From NCBI GenBank assembly GCA_028274925.1, contig JAQCNR010000271.1, forward strand, positions 1 to 13,155: 13,155 nt of DNA. Reading direction: 5' to 3'. Source of the DNA: Halovenus sp. (GTDB lineage: Archaea; Halobacteriota; Halobacteria; Halobacteriales; Haloarculaceae). The notes below the pieces were generated by a model that saw nothing but the letters and a program-made list of their open reading frames with translations, made no database searches and had not been told where the DNA came from. Below are positions 1-5,684 of this stretch, piece by piece. A program made the position numbers and the translations under genes. Each line of letters begins with the position of its first letter. Position 1 is the stretch's first letter.

Positions 1-687
1 GGCGGCGGTCACCGTTCCGTCTTCCTCGAACGCTGGCGGCAACGTGCCGATTCCCTCCGCTGTCGTCCCCGGTCGCAATCCCTCGTCTTCACTCACGGTT
101 CCGTCGTCGGTTTCGATGGGGAGAATTTCTTCGTCGAACTTGCCCTCCTCTGTCGCGGCGCAGGCCCGCTGCTGGGACCGCGCGCCGTACTCGTCCTGCC
201 GCGCTCTCGGAATCTCGAATTCCTGTGCGACCTTCTCGGCGGTCATCCCCATTGCGAGTCCATCGACGTCGTACTGCTGTGCAATTCCCTCGTAGGAACC
301 GATGCCCTTCCGACGTTCGTTGCGGGACATATTCTCGACGCCGCCAGCGACGATGATATCGCGCGTTCCAGCCCGAATCTGGTCCGCTCCGCTCATGATT
401 GCCTCGGCCGAGGAGGCACAGAGTCGGTCGATTGTCGTCCCCGGCACAGACTCTTCGAGAGCGAGCATCGCGATGACGCGGGCGATATTGTTGCTCTGCT
501 CGTTCACCTGTTTCGCACAGCCCCACCGGACATCGTCGACCGCCTCGGGGTCGATTCCGGTCTGGTCGATCATCTCCTCGACGAGTGGGACTGAGAGTTC
601 CTCGCTCCCTGTTTCGGCGAAGACGCCGCCCTGTTTTCCCTGCGGTGTCCTGACTGCGCTCACGACGACTGGTTGTCGGCTACTCAT
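1..687 (-). CDS. Thiolase family protein (acetyl-CoA acyltransferase type), C-terminal part missing
   Basis: This gene runs off the left edge: 229 codons are open from the ATG at 687 to base 1 with no stop. Thiolases condense or cleave acyl-CoA thioesters and usually have about 380-400 residues, so roughly the N-terminal 60% is present. The start MSSRQPVVVSAVRTPQGK is the classic thiolase N-terminus. The segment TTIDRLCASSAEAI carries the nucleophilic cysteine at residue 90, and IIVAGGVENMSR near residues 111-122 is the conserved core strand and loop. The C-terminal His and second Cys motifs lie outside the window. A TATA-like box 28 bp upstream of the ATG supports this start and a leaderless transcript. 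Whether it acts in beta-oxidation or in biosynthesis cannot be told. It is divergent from the CBS gene and shows no link to the catabolic cluster further right. Confidence 0.93.
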   Translation of the reverse strand, partial: MSSRQPVVVSAVRTPQGKQGGVFAETGSEELSVPLVEEMIDQTGIDPEAVDDVRWGCAKQVNEQSNNIARVIAMLALEESVPGTTIDRLCASSAEAIMSGADQIRAGTRDIIVAGGVENMSRNERRKGIGSYEGIAQQYDVDGLAMGMTAEKVAQEFEIPRARQDEYGARSQQRACAATEEGKFDEEILPIETDDGTVSEDEGLRPGTTAEGIGTLPPAFEEDGTVTAA

Positions 688-711
688 ACGTCCCGGTACA
701 CTCGCCCCGTT

Positions 712-718
712 GTTAATG
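712..718 (-). promoter_or_regulatory. Putative TATA box of the thiolase gene
   Basis: On the minus strand CATTAAC is centred about 28 bp before the thiolase ATG at 687. This is the distance expected for a leaderless haloarchaeal transcript. The match to the TATA consensus is modest. Confidence 0.5.
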
Positions 719-763
719 GCCCGGGTTGGCCCACGTCTGGCGTCGAGCGAGCGTCAGGACATA

Positions 764-769
764 ATTTAA
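764..769 (+). promoter_or_regulatory. Putative TATA box of the CBS gene
   Basis: TTTAAG within ATAATTTAAG is centred about 30 bp before the ATG at 797. This fits a leaderless or nearly leaderless transcript. The divergent thiolase box lies about 50 bp away, so the two genes have separate, back-to-back core promoters. Confidence 0.6.
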
Positions 770-796
770 GCCCACCGACACCTACCCACTGATACG

Positions 797-1189
797 ATGG
801 ACGACACACCAGTCCACGAATTGATGACCGACCCGGTACTGACCGTCAATGACGATGACCGCGTTGGCGACGTCGGCACCGCCATGCTCGACCAGGAGAT
901 CAAATCTATCGTCGTCATCGACGAGGAGTGTCGGCCCGACGGAATCCTCACCTCGACAGATTTCATCGAGGTTGCCACCGCCGGCCCAGGGGCGACTGAG
1001 GACCCCGTTGCAGAGTGGATGACGACCGACGTCCACGCTATCTCACAGGAGGAGACAGTCACTGCGGCCGCGGAAACGATGGCAACACACGGCATTAGCC
1101 ATCTTCCAGTTGTTGACGACGACGGAACAGTCGTCGGTCTCATCTCTACCACCGATATCGTGGCCGGGCAGGCCGACTCCTCGGCGTAG
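797..1189 (+). CDS. Small protein with two CBS domains
   Basis: This 130-residue protein is made almost entirely of two CBS domains, roughly residues 1-57 and 66-126. Each starts with the typical pattern of a short helix plus a threonine/valine strand (VHELMTDPVLTVNDDDRV and VAEWMTTDVHAISQEETV). Each ends in the GILTSTDF / GLISTTDI signature, where the Thr/Ser-x-x-Asp motif usually contacts the ribose of an adenosine ligand. Stand-alone CBS pairs bind AMP, ATP, SAM or similar nucleotides and act as energy or redox sensors for partner proteins. The partner and ligand cannot be read from this sequence. The ATG is supported by a TATA-like box 30 bp upstream. There is no membrane segment and no fused catalytic or DNA-binding domain. 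The gene appears monocistronic, with a T-rich stretch just after the stop. Confidence 0.93.
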   Translation: MDDTPVHELMTDPVLTVNDDDRVGDVGTAMLDQEIKSIVVIDEECRPDGILTSTDFIEVATAGPGATEDPVAEWMTTDVHAISQEETVTAAAETMATHGISHLPVVDDDGTVVGLISTTDIVAGQADSSA

Positions 1190-1190
1190 A

Positions 1191-1205
1191 CATCTTTTCT
1201 CTTGT
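1191..1205 (+). terminator. T-rich termination signal after the CBS gene
   Basis: CATCTTTTCTCTTGT begins directly after the TAG stop. Runs of T on the coding strand are the usual archaeal intrinsic termination signal. No strong hairpin is needed or seen. Confidence 0.45.
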
Positions 1206-1625
1206 GTGTCCGAGTACCGCTCTCTGCGCCAGTGGGACAGAGAAATATAAGAAAAATAGGTATACTACTGGCGTTATACACTAACTGACAGTTGGTGAGT
1301 TGAACAGAGACACGCCGACGAGACGGCCTGAGCGCGGTAATCGGACCAACTCTTTTGTCACTGGGGTCTTCGTTGAATTAGTTACAAAATCAGACAAAAA
1401 TTGAGAAATACGCGTCTCCAGGTTCACATACACAGGTTCTGTGGGCTGGTCGTGTCGTCAGTTATCATCTCACGGCAGACGCGTCCGACGTCTCACGCTG
1501 CACAGTCGTTCAACATTTTTTAACTAAGTTTTGAAGTGTTGCCTTCCTTAGTAACAACTAACAACGACTGCGGACAAATGGCTTACAGATGGTGTCGGAT
1601 CCGTGTCGAGGCTGGCACCCTCCAG

Positions 1626-1632
1626 ATTTATT
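1626..1632 (+). promoter_or_regulatory. Putative TATA box of rdfA
   Basis: ATTTATT is centred about 30 bp before the ATG at 1660. It is the main reason for choosing that ATG rather than the in-frame GTG at 1603, which lies upstream of this promoter element. Confidence 0.6.
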
Positions 1633-1659
1633 GTTCCGTCGACAAACCGTACCGTAGTG

Positions 1660-2292
1660 ATGGCGCCGGAAGATGCCGACGGTCAGTCGCGGCGTATCGA
1701 GAGCAAGGTTGCACGACTCATCGAGGAGTACGGACTCGGCCAGCAGTTCGGTGACCAACTCGAGGCCCGCTGGACAGCCGATGGTGACGAGCGAGACAGC
1801 CTCCGCACGCTGGCGGACCGGTTCAACAGACGCTTGCTCGAAGCCGCGGCGGCCGACGCAGGGCTGTCGACAGTCGACGGCGAGAGTGCCAATCTCTATC
1901 GACTCCTGACTGATGACGATGTCAGTGGGGGCAACCGGACGGAAGCGCGGCGGCGACTGGAACAGGCGGGCGTCGATGTCGACCAACTCGAGGGGGATTT
2001 TGTGAGTTATCAGGCGATTCGATCGTATCTCACGGAGTACCGCAACGCCGAATACACCGACGAGCGCGAACAGGCCCGCCCGGACCGAGTGGTCCAGACG
2101 CTCCAGCGACTCACCGAGCGAGTCCGGTCGGTCGCTGACCGAAGCCTCACCCAACTCCGTGACACCGGGCGACTCACACTCGGCGAGTTTCGACTGTTCG
2201 TCGACGTGAGCGTCCTCTGTGAAGACTGTGGCTCACAGTACAGCGTTGTCGAACTCATCAGACGGGGTGGCTGTGACTGTGGGACTGACTAG
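1660..2292 (+). CDS. rdfA: Rod-determining factor RdfA family protein
   Basis: This 210-residue protein matches, from memory of the family, the haloarchaeal RdfA group. A member in Haloferax volcanii is required for rod-shaped cells. Recognisable blocks are SKVARLIEEYGL (residues 15-26), LEARWTADGDERDSLRTLAD (34-53), FNRRLLEAA (55-63), YRLLTDDDVSGGNRTEARRR (80-99) and DFVSYQAIRSYLTEYRNAEY (113-132). The C-terminal part has a possible zinc site made of C187-x2-C190 and C205-x-C207. It has no signal peptide or membrane segment, so it is cytoplasmic. The biochemical role is not known to me; regulation or DNA-associated work is possible. An in-frame GTG at 1603 would add 19 residues, but the TATA-like box at 1626-1632 makes ATG 1660 more likely. 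The gene converges on an SMC-like gene, and the two stop codons share the palindrome CTAG. Confidence 0.83.
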   Translation: MAPEDADGQSRRIESKVARLIEEYGLGQQFGDQLEARWTADGDERDSLRTLADRFNRRLLEAAAADAGLSTVDGESANLYRLLTDDDVSGGNRTEARRRLEQAGVDVDQLEGDFVSYQAIRSYLTEYRNAEYTDEREQARPDRVVQTLQRLTERVRSVADRSLTQLRDTGRLTLGEFRLFVDVSVLCEDCGSQYSVVELIRRGGCDCGTD

Positions 2293-4217
2293 ATCTCGGT
2301 GATACGCGTGTACTCATCCGACAGCGCCCGTGCGTCCTCTGGGAGCAGGGCAACCACTAGATACTCGCTGTACTCGGCAAAATACGAGACGAGGTCGGCG
2401 AGTCGGTCCGAGTCGATTGCTTCCAGCGAGTCGAGCAGCATGAACGGCACTGTCTCGTGAACCTCGTGGACGAGATAGCCTGCGAGCGCGAAGGTCAATC
2501 CAGTGACCTCTCGTTCACTCTCGCTGAGGTGGTCGATGGTATCCTCGTACGTCACTCCTGACTCGGCAGTCCGGACTACGTGAAGCTCGAACGTCGTGGC
2601 CCGGTCGCTCTGGCTCGACTGCTGTTTGCGCTCGATCCAGATTCGCGCCAGATTATCGTACTGCAACATCTCCAGGATCTCTGCCATCCGCTCGTTGAAC
2701 TCCTCGACGGCCTCCCGTTCAGTCCGGTCGATCCGTGTGCGCTGCTCCTGTAACTCCTCGACAATCGCTTCACGGCGCTCCCGTAATTCCGTCTCTCGGG
2801 CCAGTTCGCTCTCGATCGTTTTGATCCGGTCTGTGACCTCTGCCAGTTCGGATTCCAGTCGCTCTAGCTCGAACTCCTGTTGGTTCGCCTCCCGGTGGCG
2901 CTCCAGTACCTCGGAGAACTCCTCAGATTCGAGTTCTGTGACCGTCTGTTCGAGGTCGGCAACCTCCTCGCTCAACTGCTCGCGGCGCTCGCGCAACTGC
3001 TGGAGCCGCGAGCTGCGCTGCTGGAGTTCGGCCTCGGCGTCGGCGATCTCCGCTGCAAGTGACTCTTTGCGGCGCTGTTGGCGCTCGAAGCGCTCCTTTT
3101 GCTCACGCAACTCTGCAAGGTCCGTCTCGATACTGCGAATCTCACTCGTTTGCTGTTGGCGCAGTTCCCGTAGCGTCTCGATGGTCTGCTCGATTCGGTC
3201 CGTGGGCACTTCGCTCCCGCAGGTCCAGCAGACAGTCTCGGCGTCGTCGAGGAGTTGGTCGGTTGGATTGTCGGCTTGCGTGTCACGCAATGCCTCACTG
3301 ACCGCTGTCTCCTCGCCGTCCAGCATCTCCTCGTTGAACTGGAGGATATCCTGTAGCTCGCTCACCTCCGATTCGAGCGTTCGCTTTCGAGTCCGCAGTT
3401 CGCTGAGCTGTGAATCGACCGCCTGTGGGTCACCGTCGAGCGTGTCGAGTTCTTCACGTTCCGACCGGCGGTCGGCGAGTTCGCGTCGGAGCGATTCGAT
3501 GCTCTCCTGCTGGATGTCGATATCAGCCCGGACGCTTTCGAGGTCGGCACGCAGGTCACGAAGCTCTTCGAGTTTTGTGTCGAGTTTCTGTTTCTCCGCC
3601 CGGCTCTCCTCAACCTCACTCTCCATCGATTCGAGGTCAGCCTCTATCGCCGCCAGTTCTTCGCGGCGGTCCTCGATTTCACCTGTTAGCTCCTGCTTGC
3701 GCTGTTCGAGGCCCGGCAGTTCTTCTTTCAACTCCGCCACGGCGTCCAGTTCGTCGTCAACCTCGGCTCGGTTGGCCTCGAGTCGGTCAATCTCGGCCTG
3801 TATCTCGTCGGTGTCGACTGGCTCCATGATCAGGTCACGGAGTTCCTGCTTTCTGAGTACGGCCTGACGGGCGTCGTTCGATTCGAGCAAAAACGCAAAG
3901 AGATTCCCGAGCGTCGGGTCGTCGAGATACGGGTCGCCCTCGAAGCGCACACCGCTCCCCGTGCGATGGAGCGTCCGTCGATACTGCTCACCGTCGATGC
4001 TGAGTTCGACAGCACCCTCCTCGGCGTCACCCTTGAGCGTCGCAGCGTCGCTTCCCATCGCTGCCATAATCGTCTGCAGAAACGAGGTCCTGTTCGTCGC
4101 GTTCCGGCCAGAGAGCACGGTCACGCCCGGCGGAATCTCCACTTCCGTCGCGCTTATTCCGCCGATATTGACGGCGTGGACCGTCGCGTGTGACTCTGTC
4201 GCATCAACACCCTGCAT
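2289..4217 (-). CDS. Archaea-specific SMC-related protein (Sph-like) with CxxC zinc hook
   Basis: This 642-residue protein has the Rad50/SMC layout: an N-terminal ATPase half (about 1-130), a coiled coil (about 135-320), a zinc-hook-like CWTCGSEVP with C330 and C333, a second coiled coil (about 340-510), and a C-terminal ATPase half (about 515-642). The P-loop region reads VLSGRNATNRTSFLQTIMAA (34-53), so the usual G-x-x-x-x-G-K-S/T lysine is replaced by arginine (R43). The C-terminal half has a signature-like LSESEREVTGLTFAL (564-578) and a Walker B-like PFMLLDSLEAID (591-602), with Ser after the Asp. In Halobacterium the related Sph1 is reported to be cell-cycle regulated; members are thought to act on DNA or chromosome organisation. 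It is shorter than true SMC (about 1,200) or Rad50 (about 880). The ATG is supported by a TATA-like box about 26 bp upstream. It converges with rdfA. Confidence 0.88.
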   Translation of the reverse strand: MQGVDATESHATVHAVNIGGISATEVEIPPGVTVLSGRNATNRTSFLQTIMAAMGSDAATLKGDAEEGAVELSIDGEQYRRTLHRTGSGVRFEGDPYLDDPTLGNLFAFLLESNDARQAVLRKQELRDLIMEPVDTDEIQAEIDRLEANRAEVDDELDAVAELKEELPGLEQRKQELTGEIEDRREELAAIEADLESMESEVEESRAEKQKLDTKLEELRDLRADLESVRADIDIQQESIESLRRELADRRSEREELDTLDGDPQAVDSQLSELRTRKRTLESEVSELQDILQFNEEMLDGEETAVSEALRDTQADNPTDQLLDDAETVCWTCGSEVPTDRIEQTIETLRELRQQQTSEIRSIETDLAELREQKERFERQQRRKESLAAEIADAEAELQQRSSRLQQLRERREQLSEEVADLEQTVTELESEEFSEVLERHREANQQEFELERLESELAEVTDRIKTIESELARETELRERREAIVEELQEQRTRIDRTEREAVEEFNERMAEILEMLQYDNLARIWIERKQQSSQSDRATTFELHVVRTAESGVTYEDTIDHLSESEREVTGLTFALAGYLVHEVHETVPFMLLDSLEAIDSDRLADLVSYFAEYSEYLVVALLPEDARALSDEYTRITEI

Positions 4218-4238
4218 ACGCTTACGTCAGGATGCACG

Positions 4239-4247
4239 AATAAGTAA
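4239..4247 (-). promoter_or_regulatory. Putative TATA box of the SMC-related gene
   Basis: On the minus strand TTACTTATT is centred about 26 bp before the ATG at 4217. This fits a leaderless transcript. Confidence 0.55.
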
Positions 4248-4330
4248 GTAGCTATTCCAACATCTTTTCGACCAGTCTGGCTGCGGTTCCGCTTGCACCG
4301 CCCTGCCGTCGTTGCCAACTCGACAGCCAA

Positions 4331-4354
4331 AATAACAAGTGTAGTGTTGTTATT
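4331..4354. repeat. Perfect 8-bp-arm inverted repeat between the SMC-related gene and iclR
   Basis: AATAACAA (4331-4338) and TTGTTATT (4347-4354) form a perfect inverted repeat around an 8-bp centre, GTGTAGTG. It lies 74 bp after the iclR stop and about 85 bp upstream of the SMC-related gene's TATA-like box. On the minus strand the second arm runs into TTTT, so it could help end iclR transcription. The stem is AT-only apart from one pair, which is weak for a hairpin, so a protein-binding operator upstream of the SMC-related gene is equally possible. Confidence 0.6.
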
Positions 4355-4399
4355 CTAGACTCGGCCTGTCTTCAGCCCCGTGCAGTGAGCAGTGCTACC

Positions 4400-4420
4400 G
4401 CGTTCGAGCATTGAGAACGG
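4400..4420. promoter_or_regulatory. Candidate IclR-type operator copy A, just after iclR
   Basis: GCGTTCGAGCAT at 4400-4411 is identical to the left half of copy B at 5296-5307. The right part keeps GAACG at the same spacing, giving 17 of 21 positions identical to copy B. It begins 8 bp beyond the iclR stop on the minus strand. It may be a third binding site for looping, or part of a termination hairpin (CGTTC / GAACG arms). Confidence 0.4.
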
Positions 4421-4427
4421 TGCAGCG

Positions 4428-5243
4428 TCAGGATTGGCTGTTCATGTTGATGTTCACTTCGATGACGTTCGCAGAGCGGGTCACTCGTTCGGGGAGGGTC
4501 TCGCGGTAGCGCTCCCCTTGCATGATACTGGTGGGGCCAGAGATGCTCAGCGACCCCCTGACTCGGTCGTCGGTGTCTCGTATCGGTGCGCCAATTGCCC
4601 GAAAGCCGTCGATTTCTTCCTCGTCGTTGTAGGCGAAGCCACGCTCTCGAACCCGGTCGAGTTCGTCGAAAAGCGTCTCTCGGTCGGTGATCGTATTTGC
4701 TGTCTGGGCCGGGAGGCCATGGTTGTCGACGATTTCCTCGACACGCTCGCGCGGCAGCGCGGCGAGAATCGCCTTGCCGGCGGCGGTGTAGTGGAGGTGG
4801 TCACGTCGTTGAATCTTCTCGGTCTGGTACTCTCCTTCGATGCTGGTGTCACCTTTGACTTGGTAGAGATTGATTCCGGTTCCGTTCTCCTCGGTCACGA
4901 TGTGGGTGTACTGGTTGGTCTCCTCGGCGAGGTCGTCGACCTCTGGCTTGCCGTATCGGTAGAGCGGACTCCGGTTGCGGACGTACTCTCCAAGCACGGT
5001 AAACTTGAATGCGAGTCGATAGCCCGAGTCAGTCTGGACGAGAAAGCCGTTCTGTTCGAGGGTCGTGAGGTGGATGTGTGCCGTGCTTTTGGAGATGTCG
5101 AGATACTCGGCCAGCGCAGAGGCACCAATCTCGTCGTGGGCACGGACTGCGTCGATCACGCGCGCGGCAGTGGTAACCGTCTTTAGCGTCCGCGGTCCGT
5201 CGTCGTCGCCGGTCATGGGCCAGTCGACGACCCACACGGTCAT
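4428..5243 (-). CDS. IclR family transcriptional regulator
   Basis: This 271-residue protein has the standard two-domain IclR build. The N-terminal winged helix covers about residues 17-80: RTLKTVTTAARVIDAV, then EIGASALAEYLDISKSTAHI and HLTTLEQNGFLVQTDSGYRL. The effector-binding domain covers about 95-265: GTGINLYQVKG, HYTAAGKAILAALP, RERGFAYNDEEEIDGFRAIG, APIRDTDDRVRGSLSISGP. IclR proteins bind small metabolites and act as repressors or activators of adjacent catabolic genes, as AllR does for allantoin genes in E. coli. The gene is divergent from the M20 hydrolase, and the shared 416-bp region holds two copies of an interrupted palindrome that may be its operator. The ATG at 5243 has a TATA-like box 33 bp upstream. 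An in-frame ATG at 5216 (MTGDDDGPRTLK) is a possible alternative start. The ligand is unknown; a ureide or purine derivative is inferred from the neighbours. Confidence 0.93.
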   Translation of the reverse strand: MTVWVVDWPMTGDDDGPRTLKTVTTAARVIDAVRAHDEIGASALAEYLDISKSTAHIHLTTLEQNGFLVQTDSGYRLAFKFTVLGEYVRNRSPLYRYGKPEVDDLAEETNQYTHIVTEENGTGINLYQVKGDTSIEGEYQTEKIQRRDHLHYTAAGKAILAALPRERVEEIVDNHGLPAQTANTITDRETLFDELDRVRERGFAYNDEEEIDGFRAIGAPIRDTDDRVRGSLSISGPTSIMQGERYRETLPERVTRSANVIEVNINMNSQS

Positions 5244-5273
5244 TAAGTTTCGGCGGGCCCACAGAGAATTGCG

Positions 5274-5279
5274 TTTATT
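5274..5279 (-). promoter_or_regulatory. Putative TATA box of iclR
   Basis: TTTATT on the plus strand (AATAAA on the minus strand) is centred about 33 bp before the iclR ATG at 5243, implying a leader of only a few bases. Palindrome copy B starts 17 bp further upstream, close enough for the bound protein to affect this promoter. Confidence 0.5.
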
Positions 5280-5295
5280 CGACAGAATGACAGGT

Positions 5296-5323
5296 GCGTT
5301 CGAGCATACCGAACGCGATCTGT
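5296..5323. promoter_or_regulatory. Candidate IclR-type operator copy B
   Basis: GCGTTCG (5296-5302) and CGAACGC (5310-5316) form a perfect 7-bp inverted repeat around 7 bp, followed by GATCTGT at 5317-5323. The core GTTCG-N7-CGAACG and the GATCTGT flank recur at the same spacing in copy C. Its place just upstream of the iclR TATA-like box suggests autoregulation. Confidence 0.6.
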
Positions 5324-5442
5324 CGTTTCTCCCGCGTTCGAACCGCCGCTTTTGGTTTTTTGTATTCTAAAATGAGGTATTATTGACTATATGAATTTAT
5401 TAACTCATAATTGTTGTCGCTCTCGACTCTTCACCGGTTCCA

Positions 5443-5470
5443 CTGTTCGGCATATGCGAACGTGATCTGT
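5443..5470. promoter_or_regulatory. Candidate IclR-type operator copy C
   Basis: GTTCG (5445-5449), seven bases, then CGAACG (5457-5462), T, and GATCTGT (5464-5470). The half-sites, the spacing and the flank match copy B. The centre contains the palindrome GCATATGC (5450-5457). It ends about 43 bp upstream of the first TATA-like word of the M20 transcript, a position suited to activation of that promoter. Confidence 0.6.
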
Positions 5471-5513
5471 ACAAACAGCAGCGTCTCCCGACTACAACCG
5501 GACGTCGGCGGAC

Positions 5514-5533
5514 AAATATACAAAATATTTTTA
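5514..5533 (+). promoter_or_regulatory. Putative core promoter of the M20-DUF3830 operon
   Basis: Two overlapping TATA-like words, AAATATA (5514-5520) and AAATATTTTTA (5523-5533), are the best core promoter candidates. Initiation would fall near 5543-5558, giving a leader of about 125-140 nt before the GTG start at 5684. This differs from the leaderless neighbours. Confidence 0.5.
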
Positions 5534-5564
5534 CACTCGTGGGGGAAACGGGAGAGTGTTCACG

Positions 5565-5684
5565 ATGTTCCTCGCTGTACTCGGGGGGGTCTCTGGCGGA
5601 TGCGACCGGGTGGCCTCGCGCCCGGGAACGCCGGACTGCACCGCTTCGCAGTCGACTGATTGGCGCACACGGAGGGCGTGGTAG
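5565..5684 (+). CDS. Short leader ORF (39 codons) overlapping the M20 start
   Basis: ATG at 5565 opens 39 codons ending in TAG at 5682-5684, so the stop shares one base with the GTG start of the M20 gene (TAGTG). GGAG at 5551-5554 is a possible ribosome binding site. The peptide is rich in Arg and has three Cys, which is unlike the acidic proteins around it. It is therefore more likely a translational-control leader than a functional protein, or simply chance. Confidence 0.25.
   Translation: MFLAVLGGVSGGCDRVASRPGTPDCTASQSTDWRTRRAW
5671..5675 (+). promoter_or_regulatory. Ribosome binding site deciding the M20 start
   Basis: GGAGG lies 8 nt before GTG 5684. For the in-frame GTG at 5678 the gap would be only 2 nt, and the TTG at 5660 lies upstream of the site. 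An in-frame TGA at 5657 rules out any start further upstream. GTG 5684 is therefore the best start. Confidence 0.65.

Larger units (their letters stand above)
1190..1659. other. Gene-poor intergenic region between the CBS gene and rdfA
   Basis: I see no convincing gene in these 470 bp. Translations in all frames are short or lack protein-like composition, and it is clearly more AT-rich than the flanking genes. It holds an inverted repeat TCTCTG (1221-1226) / CAGAGA (1238-1243). A good TATA-like AAATATAA (1243-1250) follows, with no start codon for about 300 bp downstream. It also holds an inverted repeat ACTAAG (1523-1528) / CTTAGT (1547-1552) and a tandem TAACAAC-TAACAAC at 1552-1565. The promoter-like box could serve a small RNA. 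The right end contains the rdfA core promoter. Confidence 0.5.
5244..5659. other. Divergent control region between iclR and the M20 hydrolase gene
   Basis: This 416-bp region has no long gene. From left to right it holds the iclR TATA-like box, palindrome copy B, a half-site palindrome GTTCGAAC (5336-5343), an AT-rich block (about 5345-5412) with a T run and several TATA-like words, palindrome copy C, and the TATA-like words of the M20 transcript. A leader of roughly 130 nt follows, containing a 39-codon ORF. Its length and repeated motifs contrast with the short leaderless promoters elsewhere in the window, so this is probably where the cluster is regulated. Confidence 0.6.

Noticed and set aside
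1603..1659. Longer start for the RdfA-family protein at GTG 1603
   Set aside because: The TATA-like box at 1626-1632 lies inside this extension at the right distance for ATG 1660, and the extra 19 residues do not look like the family's N-terminus.
1190..1659. tRNA or other structured RNA gene in the gene-poor stretch
   Set aside because: I could not find a cloverleaf, T-loop or long stable stem. Only short 6-bp inverted repeats are visible.
2596..3867. A 423-codon plus-strand open frame opposite the SMC-related gene
   Set aside because: The translation is almost only Ser and Arg, the mirror of the Glu/Leu/Arg-rich coiled coil on the other strand. It is not a protein-like composition.
5565..5684. 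Short secreted or lipoprotein-like peptide from the 39-codon ORF
   Set aside because: The N-terminus has no positive charge, the segment before the first Cys does not fit a lipobox, and the rest is Arg-rich. A translational leader or chance explains it better.
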